Shown here one piece after another: positions 1 through 9,527 of a stretch of 64,000 bases of DNA. A program made the translations under genes and the position numbers. How positions within the stretch are numbered: the stretch's first letter is position 1; each line of letters begins with the position of its first letter. Source of the DNA: Oscillospiraceae bacterium (GTDB lineage Bacteria; Bacillota; Clostridia; Oscillospirales; Oscillospiraceae); assembly GCA_015067845.1 (NCBI GenBank), contig SVLT01000009.1, positions 26,510 through 90,509 of the forward strand, given 5' to 3'. The notes under the pieces were generated by a model that was not told the origin of the DNA, made no database searches, and was given only the letters and a program-made list of their open reading frames with translations.

Positions 1-1
1 G

Positions 2-586
2 GGGGAGGCGTTCCCGTCCGGGACCCGATACAGCACGGAGTATGACTCCCAGGAGGTCCTGCTCTACGACCCTGCACAGATCTGCTTGGAGACCGACGGA
101 ACAAAACAGATGACGGTTTTGGTGACCTTGCCCGCGGATTCTGTTGCGGACACCGTCACATTCCAGGCGAATGTCATCGGAACGGACAGCGAAACACCGG
201 TACAAGCCCAATCTGAACCCATCAGCGGCACATTGCTTTTGCCGGACACCTATTTTTACAAGCTCACGGACGGCGGATCCTTTACTGTGCCGTTTCCCGG
301 CGGTTGGAACGGCTGCACACTGTCCTATACCGTGCAGAAGCTGACCCAAACGGAGGAAGGCTTCGTTTACGAAACAAATGTAAGCACAGAAAGCCAAGGG
401 CTTTCCGTGGTGAACAATACAAGCAATATATCGGTAACACTCACCGGCAGCAATTTGCCGGCAGGTACCTACCGACTTTTGTTGGTATGGAATTACCAGA
501 TTTACACAGTTGCCCAACGGGAGGTGACGTTCCATGTCAGTTATCCGGAACGCGTCACCGCCCAGACAGGAGGGAATGCAACATGA
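2..586 (+). CDS. 3' end of an exported beta-sandwich protein gene (partial)
   Basis: The reading frame is open from the window edge to a TGA at 584-586, so the beginning of the gene lies outside. The 194 visible residues are rich in Thr, Val, Ser and Tyr with alternating hydrophobic positions, and include segments such as GTYRLLLVWNYQIY that look like strands of extracellular Ig-like or beta-sandwich domains. No enzyme motif is visible. The stop overlaps the start of the next gene (ATGA), so the two are translationally coupled and probably act together at the cell surface. A TTG at 86 could be mistaken for a start, but open frame continues upstream of it. The family is not recognised; surface location is inferred from composition and from the neighbour. 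Confidence 0.6.
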   Translation, partial: GEAFPSGTRYSTEYDSQEVLLYDPAQICLETDGTKQMTVLVTLPADSVADTVTFQANVIGTDSETPVQAQSEPISGTLLLPDTYFYKLTDGGSFTVPFPGGWNGCTLSYTVQKLTQTEEGFVYETNVSTESQGLSVVNNTSNISVTLTGSNLPAGTYRLLLVWNYQIYTVAQREVTFHVSYPERVTAQTGGNAT

Positions 587-3500
587 CAGAAACTCAAAGA
601 AGAATAAGAGAATACAAAAAGGCGTTGCCGCACCTGAAGGAACGGGTGATTGCCGTCGCAGTTTTGTTGGCAATATCCGTGACGATGATCACCTCAGTGT
701 CCTTTGCATGGATGACCTTGTCCCAGGCACCAGAGGTGAACAGTCTGGCGACCACCGTTTCCACCAACGGCAACCTGGAGATCGCTCTGTCCGATATCGA
801 CGGCCTGGCTCCGGATGAATCCGCAGTTGGCGACGGTTTGGGCAGTATTCTGGAAACCAACCTGAAATGGGGCAACCTGGTCAATCTGTCCCATGAAAGC
901 TATGGCCTGGATTATTTGACCCTGCGCCCCGCAGTGCTGAACACCAGCTCTTTGCTGGATTCTCCCCTGTATTCCGTGGAATACGGCGATGACGGTCGTG
1001 TAAAGGATACCATTTCCGACTTCGCCTACACCAATTTCCGGGTTGAAGAAAGCGGTGCTAAGGCATTCTTCGTGCCGGAAGGTGGTATTCAGTACGGCGT
1101 GCGCGCGATTTCCTCCGTCACCTACGACAGCGTCACCGGCGATGCCATGCTGCTGAGCCTGAAGAATGCAGTCAGAAGCAATCTGACCCGCGCGGTTGTG
1201 CAATTTACAAGCGTCTACAATAACACAGACTACATGAACTCCATCACCGGCCTGGCAGGTGTCTACCTGACCTACCGTATGGAGGATACGGACCAGGATT
1301 GTACCAAGTACGTCGAACCTATCTACCTGATGATGCAGGACTACATCACTTGCCTGGATTATGTGGGTCAGACCTTGCTGTCTGCGGCAAATTTGCATCA
1401 TTTCGTGTACTGCAACAAGAATAACAAAACATATGCCGCATTCACCATTGAACAGCTGAATGACGGCACTGTACAGACCCAATTGGCAAGCGAAAATGTC
1501 ACATTGTCTGCCATGGCAACCTACTTGAACAGCTACAGAAAATTCTACGGCTACGGCTCCGATGTGGGCGCATATGCCCCCATCAAAACCGCCTATGACA
1601 ATAAGAGCTCCATGGGCTGGGAGGCTATGCGTACTCCTGTCAATGTCATGGCAAACATCCAAACTACAACAATTAACGGCAAGGCGGCACAGAGCCTCGG
1701 CGCAAGCGATATGGTCAGTTTGGGTTTGGGCGGCGGCACGAAGGACGTTGTGGTCCAAAGCGGTCTGATCGTAGACATGGACAAGATGCTGGGCACCAAA
1801 ATGGAGGTTCCCGGTTTGAAGGTTACCTTTATGGGTGTCAGCGTATCCGCAGACGTTAGCACAGTTGCTACGGAGCCCTACTATTTGGTCGATGACACAG
1901 TTGCCGCAGAGACAAAGGCTGCCGAGGGCGGCTTGGCGGCTACCGATGCCATTGCCGCGGATACCTACGGCATGGCCCTGGACTTCTGGCTCCGTACCAA
2001 CGCCTTCAACAGCCGATTGACACTGGAAGGCGAACTGATTTGGGAAACCCGGGACGTTCTGGACGAAAACGGCGACCCCGTTTTGGATGACGAGGGCAAT
2101 GTCAAGACAGAAACCGTGGTAGTCGGTTACTCTGGCACCAACCGTATCTGGGAGGATGACGATCCGGAGCTGCCCGCATTGGGTACCAGTACCACACAGG
2201 GCTCCGGCAGCTGCTATGTCTTCTACCCCAGCTCCCCGGAAGACCAGAAGCAGAGCTTGGAACTGCTGAGCGCCATGTGCGTGGCCTTTGTGGATGAAAA
2301 CGGAAACCTGTTGGCGCAAGCTGACCTGGATACCGCCCATCCCATTGAGGAAGCCGGTCGCGTGCTGGTTCCTCTGCAGCTTCGCGCAAAGACCACCACA
2401 GTTATCAATCCTGAGACCCAGGAAGAGGAGACTGTGCGTGAGTACTACATCACCAATTTGACCCAAAACCAGCCCACCCGGATCACCGCCATCGTGTATA
2501 TGGACGGTTCCCGGTTGGACAACAGTAAGGTTTTGGCGGCTGGTTCCATCAACGGTCACCTGAACATCCAGTTCGGCACCGACGAGGATCTGGTCTCCAT
2601 GGACGATCCGGATCTGAAGGACGATTACTATCTGGTCAGCATTTCTGCGGATAAGACAGAATTCACCAGCTACGATCCCGAAAATCCCCCCAAGGTCAAC
2701 CTGACCCTGACCCTGAACGGAACAGAGGCCGATAAGATCACCGGCAACTTCGTTTCCTTCATTTCCGCAACGCAGGGCGCGCGGCAGCCCACCTTTGAAT
2801 TTACGAAGGAAAGCGGCAGCACATGGACAGCCGAGGTGACACTCACCGGTGCCGGTAAGTTCCAGCTGCGAAGCGTCCAGATCGACGGCGTGGACTACAA
2901 ATTCAGCGAAGAGGATATCATTGAAGTGACTGTCCCCGGTGTCACCGTTGAAAGCGTTGTCTGCCGTGATTGGAGCAACCCCAACGACTTTACCTATATG
3001 AGCACAGATCCCTACTACCAGCTGGAAATGGAGATGGATCTGCTTGTAGGCCCGAACATTCGCAATCCTTCCTCTGTGCAGGCGGTCTTCGCCCACGAGA
3101 GTGGACAGAACGTGTCTGTGAAGTTTACCCAAACTAATGACGGTTGGGTAGGCAAGGGCAACTTCATCACCAGTGGTAGGTACGAGCTGAATTATGTCAT
3201 CATTGACGGGGCTTACACACCTCTGACCGCTGCACAGAAGAAGACCATGGAACTGACACTGGGTATCCAGGTGCAGGTCTTCCTGGATAAGCCTGTGGAT
3301 GAGGCATATAAGGATCTGGCGGCGGAGATGAACGCAGCATTGGCTGCGGCCACCAGCGATTCTGAGAAGGAAACCATCCGCACCAATTACACAGCGCAGC
3401 TTCAGGCACTTCTGGACCAGCTGTATGTGGGCGATCCGAGCAATCCTACGGACAGCCTGGAGCTGACGGAAACCACCGGCGGTTACCGGTTCTATCACGA

Positions 3501-5688
3501 CGGTTCCGAGTCCTACTTCATGGGCGTTACCTGTATCATCACCGATGACCAGGGCAACGAATTGAAGAATATGTCCAATGTCAAGCTGTATTACGGTATC
3601 GGCGCATCTCTGGCCAACCGTACAGACACCGACTTGACATGGAATTCCTCCGTAGGCTGCTATGAAGGTGAGCTTGAAGTGGCAAGACCCGGTACTTACA
3701 ACTTCCAGTCCATGCAGATCGGCACCGGAAGCGATATCAGTACCATCACTTCTGCACCCAGTGCACCTAAGATTCAGGCGATTTCTCCCACACCCATCAG
3801 CTATGTGGGCAAATCTCCCGTCAACTATACGGAAGCTGTAAACAACATCAGCAGCGATCCCAACCGCTGGATCGGTCTGGTCCTCCGGGACGCACCCTCC
3901 GCGGAAGCCCTGCTGACTGTGCGCCATACGGACAAGGCTGCCAATGCGAACGCATACAGAACCCTGCTGGGTCTGGCGGATACCGTAGAAGTGATCAACA
4001 ATGGCGACGGCACCTTCTCCTATGACCTGACGGTTCTGGCCTCCAAGGTCAACGATGCCAACGCCACAGACTGGTTCTTCTATGTGGATGTACCGCACGA
4101 CGGCACATGGCAGATCATGGATATGCAGATCTCCTCTGCCTTCTATAAGGGCACGTTCTACGATGGTGTACCCGTTGAGGAAGGCGGCACCGGCTACCTG
4201 ACTGCTGAGGCTATGCTGGGTGCAGGCAAACTGGTGGAACAGAATATCACAACCGACTTCTTCACCACCATCAATTTCAGTGCCAGCGCAGAGCCTAGTG
4301 CGGAATACAGCAAGGAGTTCATGACTGAGAACTTCAACAAGAACATCCAGTTCATGTTGACGGACTACATGGGCAATGCCATGGAAAATGCTGCGGTTTC
4401 GCTGACCTATACATGGAATCCCTTGTCCATGCAAAGCGGCTACTCCTTGGCCAACGGTACAATTCCGGATGCATGGAAGAACATGGGTGGTACATTGACC
4501 GCATCTGCGGATGGAAAGACCTTTACTACGAGCAACTTGGTATTCCTGCTGGACGGCCAGTATGCATGTAATTTCAGTCTGACCATCAACGGTGTTGCGT
4601 ATGAAGTAACGGACTTCAACAATATCGGAGATGTGGAATTCCGAGCCAACAATGTAACTGTCCGTTGGACAAGGCCCGATATTCAGATCACCGCCGTGAC
4701 ACCGGATATGAACACGAGCTTCAGTGTCAATCTGGGTTCCGGTACGAATACGGATGCTCTGTCTGGTGTTAAGAACTATTTCGAACCCTATTATGCCAAC
4801 ACATACATTTATATGTCTGGAAGTAGTGCATGGAACGGTTATACCTTGCCGCAACTGACCATGGAGTTGAAGTCCGGTTATGGTAATGCAGGCAGTGCAT
4901 CTGTGGTAGCGGTAAACGGCTCTGATACGAAATACAACAGAACCTTTGCCTTCAGCGGTAACAATACGAATGACACCAAGCAGATTGGTGGATTGGACGG
5001 ATATACCCGTAAAATGGCCGGTAAGAACAAAACCATCACGTCCATCAGTATGGCGAAAGACGGTATAACATTCACATTGCCGTTGAAGCAGACGATTACC
5101 ATCAATCAGGAAAACTCTCCGATTTATTTGAAGTTCAGCATCTCCGATGGTAATGCTACAGTTCCCGGGATGATCATCAGTCCGGATGGCAGACCCATCA
5201 AGGATCTGGTGTTGCCCAGCGTAAATAATTGGAATTCCAGTTCTACTTCCACTACGGATAAGACCGGTACGCCTTCGTACTATGATACTTCCAACTGGAC
5301 CATCAGTAAGTCTGCAAGAGGTATCTGTAACGGTAGAGACGGCTATTATAACTACACGCGTAACCAGCGGTACCATAATGCGACTTACTGGGAGACCACT
5401 ACGGAAAGTGTATTGAGTATAACCTCTTGGACCATTGGCGGCACCAGTTATACTCCGGGTCAAAAGGTGACGATTTCCAGTGCACAAACAGCAACCGGAA
5501 ATGTAGGCACCGTCTCCGCCACCAGTACAACCTATGAGGTTGTCTACAAGATCCAGGAGTTGTACGATGACTATCTGGATGGAGAAGACAGCACTTCCGC
5601 AATGGGCACTGTGGAATCTACGGTTTATGAATCTGGTTGGACGCAGATTGGAGATCCTGTCGAGATCAGCAGAACAAAAATATCCTAA
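583..5688 (+). CDS. Very large exported surface protein with a SipW/TasA-type N-terminus
   Basis: A protein of 1701 residues. The start at 583 overlaps the previous stop (ATGA) and has AGGAGGG about 10 bases upstream; the frame is open further 5' but that part lies within the upstream gene. Residues 1-24 are polar and basic, followed by a hydrophobic stretch (about 25-45) ending in SFAWMTLSQAPEV, the arrangement seen in secreted Firmicutes proteins of the camelysin/TasA type. The rest is beta-rich with repeated Ig-like stretches (for example around residues 690-790 and 800-900), and one Ala/Glu/Lys-rich helical, possibly coiled-coil segment at about 880-950. The last 150 residues are rich in Ser, Thr, Tyr and Asn. 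There is no LPXTG motif and no C-terminal membrane anchor. It is probably a fibre or matrix component or an adhesin; function is inferred only. Confidence 0.7.
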   Translation: MTETQRRIREYKKALPHLKERVIAVAVLLAISVTMITSVSFAWMTLSQAPEVNSLATTVSTNGNLEIALSDIDGLAPDESAVGDGLGSILETNLKWGNLVNLSHESYGLDYLTLRPAVLNTSSLLDSPLYSVEYGDDGRVKDTISDFAYTNFRVEESGAKAFFVPEGGIQYGVRAISSVTYDSVTGDAMLLSLKNAVRSNLTRAVVQFTSVYNNTDYMNSITGLAGVYLTYRMEDTDQDCTKYVEPIYLMMQDYITCLDYVGQTLLSAANLHHFVYCNKNNKTYAAFTIEQLNDGTVQTQLASENVTLSAMATYLNSYRKFYGYGSDVGAYAPIKTAYDNKSSMGWEAMRTPVNVMANIQTTTINGKAAQSLGASDMVSLGLGGGTKDVVVQSGLIVDMDKMLGTKMEVPGLKVTFMGVSVSADVSTVATEPYYLVDDTVAAETKAAEGGLAATDAIAADTYGMALDFWLRTNAFNSRLTLEGELIWETRDVLDENGDPVLDDEGNVKTETVVVGYSGTNRIWEDDDPELPALGTSTTQGSGSCYVFYPSSPEDQKQSLELLSAMCVAFVDENGNLLAQADLDTAHPIEEAGRVLVPLQLRAKTTTVINPETQEEETVREYYITNLTQNQPTRITAIVYMDGSRLDNSKVLAAGSINGHLNIQFGTDEDLVSMDDPDLKDDYYLVSISADKTEFTSYDPENPPKVNLTLTLNGTEADKITGNFVSFISATQGARQPTFEFTKESGSTWTAEVTLTGAGKFQLRSVQIDGVDYKFSEEDIIEVTVPGVTVESVVCRDWSNPNDFTYMSTDPYYQLEMEMDLLVGPNIRNPSSVQAVFAHESGQNVSVKFTQTNDGWVGKGNFITSGRYELNYVIIDGAYTPLTAAQKKTMELTLGIQVQVFLDKPVDEAYKDLAAEMNAALAAATSDSEKETIRTNYTAQLQALLDQLYVGDPSNPTDSLELTETTGGYRFYHDGSESYFMGVTCIITDDQGNELKNMSNVKLYYGIGASLANRTDTDLTWNSSVGCYEGELEVARPGTYNFQSMQIGTGSDISTITSAPSAPKIQAISPTPISYVGKSPVNYTEAVNNISSDPNRWIGLVLRDAPSAEALLTVRHTDKAANANAYRTLLGLADTVEVINNGDGTFSYDLTVLASKVNDANATDWFFYVDVPHDGTWQIMDMQISSAFYKGTFYDGVPVEEGGTGYLTAEAMLGAGKLVEQNITTDFFTTINFSASAEPSAEYSKEFMTENFNKNIQFMLTDYMGNAMENAAVSLTYTWNPLSMQSGYSLANGTIPDAWKNMGGTLTASADGKTFTTSNLVFLLDGQYACNFSLTINGVAYEVTDFNNIGDVEFRANNVTVRWTRPDIQITAVTPDMNTSFSVNLGSGTNTDALSGVKNYFEPYYANTYIYMSGSSAWNGYTLPQLTMELKSGYGNAGSASVVAVNGSDTKYNRTFAFSGNNTNDTKQIGGLDGYTRKMAGKNKTITSISMAKDGITFTLPLKQTITINQENSPIYLKFSISDGNATVPGMIISPDGRPIKDLVLPSVNNWNSSSTSTTDKTGTPSYYDTSNWTISKSARGICNGRDGYYNYTRNQRYHNATYWETTTESVLSITSWTIGGTSYTPGQKVTISSAQTATGNVGTVSATSTTYEVVYKIQELYDDYLDGEDSTSAMGTVESTVYESGWTQIGDPVEISRTKIS

Positions 5689-5701
5689 GCAACATAAAAA
5701 T

Positions 5702-5736
5702 ATTTGAGCAAGGCTGCTTGGCAGCCTTGCTCAAAT
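5702..5736. terminator. Perfect 16-bp hairpin between converging genes
   Basis: The arms 5702-5717 and 5721-5736 are fully complementary around a TTG loop. A T-run follows only on the minus strand (ATATTTTTATG), so it fits best as the terminator of the minus-strand membrane protein gene. It may also stop the large surface-protein transcript. Confidence 0.75.
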
Positions 5737-5756
5737 GAAATGATAAGGAATTATTT

Positions 5757-6341
5757 CTATGAACGGTGCGACAAGCGGGATAAACATTTCCGCAGAATGG
5801 GATTTTCGCTTAAACACAAGATGAGGTATATCAGATTACAGAATGTGGCAGCAAGCATAATGCCTGTAAGCCAAGGTGCTTTCTCAATGGTCAGCATAGC
5901 AAATATGTCGCCAAAGAGTTTGGTAATGGCGATAGACGTCTTGAATACAGGAGATATTTTCCGGATTTCCACCAAATATATGATGGCCATAAGCAGCGAA
6001 CTGATATATACGGAATAGTACATTCCCCTGAAAAGACTGAAGATGTAGGAAAATGCAATACTGGCAACGAGGAGCGAAACCCCGTAAACGATCCGCTTTT
6101 TGTTTGTCAGGAAGAGCATGCCGAATATCACAATACCCACGTCCAGCGCGAGCCATATCAAGTGTCCCCAAAAACCGCTTTTTATAAAAGCACATAGTTC
6201 CCAAGCAAAATTAAGGACGCCCGGTAAGTAAGGCATAGATATTTGCTTAGTTTTGCGGCTGCAAAAACCGGCTATGATAATCAGGATGTACGCGATCGAC
6301 CAAAACGCAATGGTCAGCAAATCAGGTGTTGTAGGACCCAT
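5757..6341 (-). CDS. Polytopic membrane protein resembling Pyr4-type terpene cyclases
   Basis: A protein of 194 residues with about six or seven hydrophobic segments. The start at 6341 was chosen because AAAGGAG lies at proper spacing upstream and the residues after it begin the first membrane helix; a longer open frame to 6464 would run into the divergent gene. The pattern N-F-A-W-E-L near residue 45 followed by W-L-A-L-D-V-G-I about 20 residues later recalls the acidic helix ends of the transmembrane terpene cyclase (Pyr4-like) superfamily, which also occurs in bacteria without known substrates. That assignment is from motif memory only. It stands alone, transcribed away from the Lgt-like gene. 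Confidence 0.6.
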   Translation of the reverse strand: MGPTTPDLLTIAFWSIAYILIIIAGFCSRKTKQISMPYLPGVLNFAWELCAFIKSGFWGHLIWLALDVGIVIFGMLFLTNKKRIVYGVSLLVASIAFSYIFSLFRGMYYSVYISSLLMAIIYLVEIRKISPVFKTSIAITKLFGDIFAMLTIEKAPWLTGIMLAATFCNLIYLILCLSENPILRKCLSRLSHRS

Positions 6342-6369
6342 ATACTCATCTCCTTTACAACATATTACT

Positions 6370-6397
6370 AATATAGCATAATAATCGGAAAAAGCAA
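6370..6397 (-). promoter_or_regulatory. Probable promoter of the Pyr4-like membrane protein gene
   Basis: On the minus strand, TTGCTT (6392-6397), a 16-base spacer, and TATATT (6370-6375) preceded by TGC, an extended -10. It lies 29 bases upstream of the chosen start. Confidence 0.5.
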
Positions 6398-6433
6398 GAA
6401 TCGGTTGCATATAAAGAGAATGAGGGCAAAAGT

Positions 6434-7144
6434 ATGACAGAAAGCTTAATGAAAGTGTTGGCAATTGGTACAGTCTTTATGTTTATTCCAATTGTGATTC
6501 AATCAATATGGAGAAAAATACCCGTATGGAAAAGTGCAATCGTCACAATTTTGCTGACCATTACAGGCGTAGCCGGAATCTATATTTGGTTCTTTGTTGA
6601 GAATTTGGAGTGGGGTGGACGGTCCTTTTACGGAGCTATATTTTTTGTCCCGTTGATGTGTATCCCGGCGGCAAAACTGTTGCGTATCCCTTATAAATCG
6701 CTGACAGATATTAGTGCACCTGCCGGTTGTGCTATGCTGTCGCTGATGAAACTCAAATGCTATATTGACGGTTGCTGCCGCGGAATCCGCTTATATCGGG
6801 ATGCGGAAGGTGTTTCGCATTTCTTTCCCGCACAACTTGTGGAATTTGCAAACGCACTGATTTTGTTGGCGGTATTATTGTTTTTGTCTCGCCGCAATAA
6901 AAAAGAAGGCACGATATATGCGTGGTTTTTAACGCTATATGGGGCCACAAGATTTGTGTTAAACTTTTTTAGGGCCGGGGCAAAACCATACCTGTGGATA
7001 CTGCCTGCTGGACATGTCTGGTCGCTCGTGGCCATCGGTATTGGTATTGCATGGATGATTATTGTGAAGCACGAGGGGAAGAAAACACCAGCGGTGAGCG
7101 ATGCTTGCATTGAGGAGACCGTCTATGAAGAAAATGATAAGTAA
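6434..7144 (+). CDS. Lgt-like membrane protein (prolipoprotein diacylglyceryl transferase family)
   Basis: A protein of 236 residues with about seven membrane segments. It has the hallmarks of the divergent Lgt branch: C-Y-I-D-G-C-C-R-G (residues 109-117), corresponding to the GCFL.GCC.G form; HFFPAQLVEF, corresponding to the H-P-x-Q-L-Y-E block; and YGATRFVLNFFR near the end, corresponding to Y-G-x-x-R-F. Lgt moves diacylglycerol from phosphatidylglycerol to the lipobox cysteine of prelipoproteins. The standard G-R-x-G-N-F-x-N-x-E signature is not intact, so this may be a paralogue with another lipid-transfer job instead of the housekeeping enzyme. It overlaps the following leucine-rich-repeat gene by 20 bases, suggesting co-expression. 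Confidence 0.7.
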   Translation: MTESLMKVLAIGTVFMFIPIVIQSIWRKIPVWKSAIVTILLTITGVAGIYIWFFVENLEWGGRSFYGAIFFVPLMCIPAAKLLRIPYKSLTDISAPAGCAMLSLMKLKCYIDGCCRGIRLYRDAEGVSHFFPAQLVEFANALILLAVLLFLSRRNKKEGTIYAWFLTLYGATRFVLNFFRAGAKPYLWILPAGHVWSLVAIGIGIAWMIIVKHEGKKTPAVSDACIEETVYEENDK

Positions 7145-8912
7145 AAACAGAAAAATCGTGGCGGTGGTGCTGATTGCCATGCTTCTGATCACGCTGATTC
7201 CCACCGCAGCAGCCGTCGAAAGCGGCAGCTGCGGAAACGGCGTCACATGGAGCTTATCTGCCGGAACTTTGACGATTTCCGGCAGCGGTGCCATGTACGA
7301 CTATGGCGAACTGAACAAAGCCCCCTGGATGGCATATGCGGATTCCATCCGCAGTGTCGTAGTGGGGGACGGCGTGACCAAAATCGGCAGCTTTGCCTTC
7401 TATCAGCTGGCAAATCTCACCGCAGTGACCGTGGCGGATTCCGTACAGGAGATCGGCAATTATGCCTTCTTCGAATGTGCCGGTCTGGTAACGCTGAATT
7501 TGGGCAATGGCGTCAAAACCATAGGGCAGAGCGCCTTTGAGTGCTGCACCGGCCTGAAAGCCGTCCGGCTTCCGGGTTCCCTGGAAACCCTGCGTTTTCA
7601 CGCCTTTTATCGCTGCGAAAGCCTGCAGAGCATCACCATTCCTGCTTCCGTCACAACCCTGGAAGCTACGGTCTTTGCCTACTGCACCAATCTGTGCACA
7701 GCCGTGGTGCAGGCAAACATTACGGAGCTGCCCCACTGGACCTTCTACGGATGCTACAATCTGCAGTCCGTAACCATTACCGCAAAGATCACCACCGTGG
7801 GTGCGGAAGCATTCCACGATTGCTCCGAACTGAAGGATGCCTACTACGGCGGCAGCGGTGATGTAGCTGAGAAGATCCAGCAGCAGATCGCCGCGGATAC
7901 GAATACGCTGAAAAATTTTGTTACCGGACATGAGCCGGAACAATCCACCGGTCACAGCTCTGTCACAACGGAACAAAAAGAGGAATCCCTGGTCACTACC
8001 GACCGCACCCAATCCACGGATGCAGACAGCATCATCCACTCCCAGACCGTGACCACCCAGACCACCACCGGCACCACCACCTCCGTGGTTGTGGATGCGG
8101 TGCTGGAACCCGGCTCCGGTTGGGAAGATGTGAACAACGCCCTTGAAGATGCGATGAACAAAGTTCCGTCAGGGTCCAATGTGAGCGAGGTTGAGGTAAA
8201 TATCCATCTGAAAGAGGACACCATCTCCGGTTCAAACCTGGGACAATTTGCCGGAAGCAATGCGCAGTTGAATATCCACACCCCCCAGGGCGCCATCTGG
8301 CACATCAATGGGGCAGATCTTTCCAATGTGGAGCTGGCTGACAGCTACCGTCTGTCCTTTTCCTTGCTCCCTCTGTCGGAAAAGAGCGAAAAGCAGTATG
8401 CCACAGTAGGCGAATACGATGCGTTTACCGTGGTGTTTGATGGAGTTGTGGATATCAAGGTAGAGGTGGAATTGCCTCTGGGACGGGCCTACGCCCTGGA
8501 TAAGGCCGTATTTTTCTCCCCCGAGGGCGATGCTTTCCAGAGAAAGCAGGCCGTCGTGGTGGATCGCGCCGGCATGGCCCACTTCTATCTGGGTTATGTC
8601 ACAGCCGGAACGGAATACCTCATCGGCATCAATGTGGGAACGGCAGAAGTTCCCGGCGACTCCTATACGGATGCCATCATCCCCGATTCCATGCAGGATA
8701 TGTTCCCTGGCTTGGAGCATCTGCAACCTCTGGAATATGTGATCACGGGCCAGACCTCCTCCTGGGGCATGGACATCGGCCAGGTCACCTTGATTTTGGT
8801 GATCGTGCTGGTGGTTGTGGTTGCCGGAGTTGGATTTACAATGTTCTACATGAACAAACGTCGTTTGAAAAATGGTTATGTGCCGGAAACGGACGATGAA
8901 GATGAAGAATAA
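7125..8912 (+). CDS. BspA-type leucine-rich-repeat surface protein with C-terminal membrane anchor
   Basis: A protein of 595 residues. The start is inside the end of the Lgt-like gene with GAGGAGA upstream. Residues 1-30 form a signal peptide (KNRK then a long hydrophobic run). Residues about 40-250 carry successive LRR_5 units of the form I-G-x-x-A-F-x-x-C-x-x-L-x-x-V (for example IGNYAFFECAGLVTLNLGNG), typical of BspA-like adhesins of gut bacteria. A Ser/Thr/Gln-rich stretch (about 270-340) and a beta-rich region follow, then a hydrophobic span (about 552-575), a basic stop-transfer MNKRRLK and an acidic tail ending DDEDEE. It is expected to face outward, bound to the cytoplasmic membrane. 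Binding partner unknown. Confidence 0.85.
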   Translation: MKKMISKNRKIVAVVLIAMLLITLIPTAAAVESGSCGNGVTWSLSAGTLTISGSGAMYDYGELNKAPWMAYADSIRSVVVGDGVTKIGSFAFYQLANLTAVTVADSVQEIGNYAFFECAGLVTLNLGNGVKTIGQSAFECCTGLKAVRLPGSLETLRFHAFYRCESLQSITIPASVTTLEATVFAYCTNLCTAVVQANITELPHWTFYGCYNLQSVTITAKITTVGAEAFHDCSELKDAYYGGSGDVAEKIQQQIAADTNTLKNFVTGHEPEQSTGHSSVTTEQKEESLVTTDRTQSTDADSIIHSQTVTTQTTTGTTTSVVVDAVLEPGSGWEDVNNALEDAMNKVPSGSNVSEVEVNIHLKEDTISGSNLGQFAGSNAQLNIHTPQGAIWHINGADLSNVELADSYRLSFSLLPLSEKSEKQYATVGEYDAFTVVFDGVVDIKVEVELPLGRAYALDKAVFFSPEGDAFQRKQAVVVDRAGMAHFYLGYVTAGTEYLIGINVGTAEVPGDSYTDAIIPDSMQDMFPGLEHLQPLEYVITGQTSSWGMDIGQVTLILVIVLVVVVAGVGFTMFYMNKRRLKNGYVPETDDEDEE

Positions 8913-8914
8913 GA

Positions 8915-8944
8915 AAAAGCAGGTATCGTGAGATACCTGCTTTT
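8915..8944. terminator. Bidirectional hairpin terminator
   Basis: Arms 8915-8927 and 8932-8944 (core AGCAGGTATC/GATACCTGCT) with GTGA loop, flanked by A-run and T-run. It serves both the leucine-rich-repeat gene and the converging chromate transporter pair. Confidence 0.85.
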
Positions 8945-8948
8945 GCGT

Positions 8949-9527
8949 TTATAAAATACTTGCCAGAGAGCAGACCCCAATGCCCAGGGAGCAGGAGATC
9001 AGGATCAGCCAAACGGCGGACAGTTTCTTTTTGAACAGCTTTTTCGCGCCGAAATAGATGCCGCACAGCAGCGCGAAGATGACAACGCAGATCCAATCCA
9101 CCTGGAATTCCTGCAAGGACACATAGCCAAAGGCCTTGGCAAGCAAGGTCGCGCCCGTGGACAGGATCAGAGCGATGACCACTGGCTGAACGCCCTTGAT
9201 GAAGCCCTTGAAGAACTTGTTTTCCGTAAAGTTTTTCAGTACGGATGCGATGAGCAGAATGATGAGGAAAGAGGGGAGAACCGTACCCAGCGTGGCGCAC
9301 AGACTACCCAGAAAACCGCCCTGCAAGGAGCCGATGTAGGTGGCAACATTGACAGCGATGGGGCCGGGGGTGGATTCGCACACGCCCACGAAATTGTAGA
9401 ATTCTGCCTCAGTCAGCCAGCCGTAGGAAACTACTGTTTCCTCGATCAGCGGAAGCATGCCGAATGCGCCGCCGAAGCAGAACAGACCGATCTTGAAAAA
9501 TTCCAAAAACAGAGTCAGGTAGATCAT
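8949..9527 (-). CDS. Chromate transporter family protein, second half-size subunit
   Basis: A protein of 192 residues, one CHR domain long. Visible family marks are the N-terminal FFKIGLFCFGGAFGMLPLIE, WLTEAEF, and ESTPGPIAVNVATYIG, followed by five or six hydrophobic segments. Short-chain CHR proteins work as pairs in opposite membrane orientation; they export chromate or transport related oxyanions, and the native substrate in anaerobes is unclear. Its start overlaps the end of the upstream homologue by four bases (ATGA). Confidence 0.9.
   Translation of the reverse strand: MIYLTLFLEFFKIGLFCFGGAFGMLPLIEETVVSYGWLTEAEFYNFVGVCESTPGPIAVNVATYIGSLQGGFLGSLCATLGTVLPSFLIILLIASVLKNFTENKFFKGFIKGVQPVVIALILSTGATLLAKAFGYVSLQEFQVDWICVVIFALLCGIYFGAKKLFKKKLSAVWLILISCSLGIGVCSLASIL

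Noticed and set aside
304..582. Upstream extension of the large surface protein
   Set aside because: Overlaps the preceding gene in another frame; the ATGA overlap at 583 with AGGAGGG gives a far better start, followed by the signal segment.
694..5487. Minus-strand open frame of 1597 codons
   Set aside because: Lies exactly antisense to the large surface gene in the codon-aligned register. Such frames stay open because TTA, CTA and TCA codons are rare in the sense gene. It has no ribosome binding site and a biased, Ile/Val/His-Gln-rich composition.
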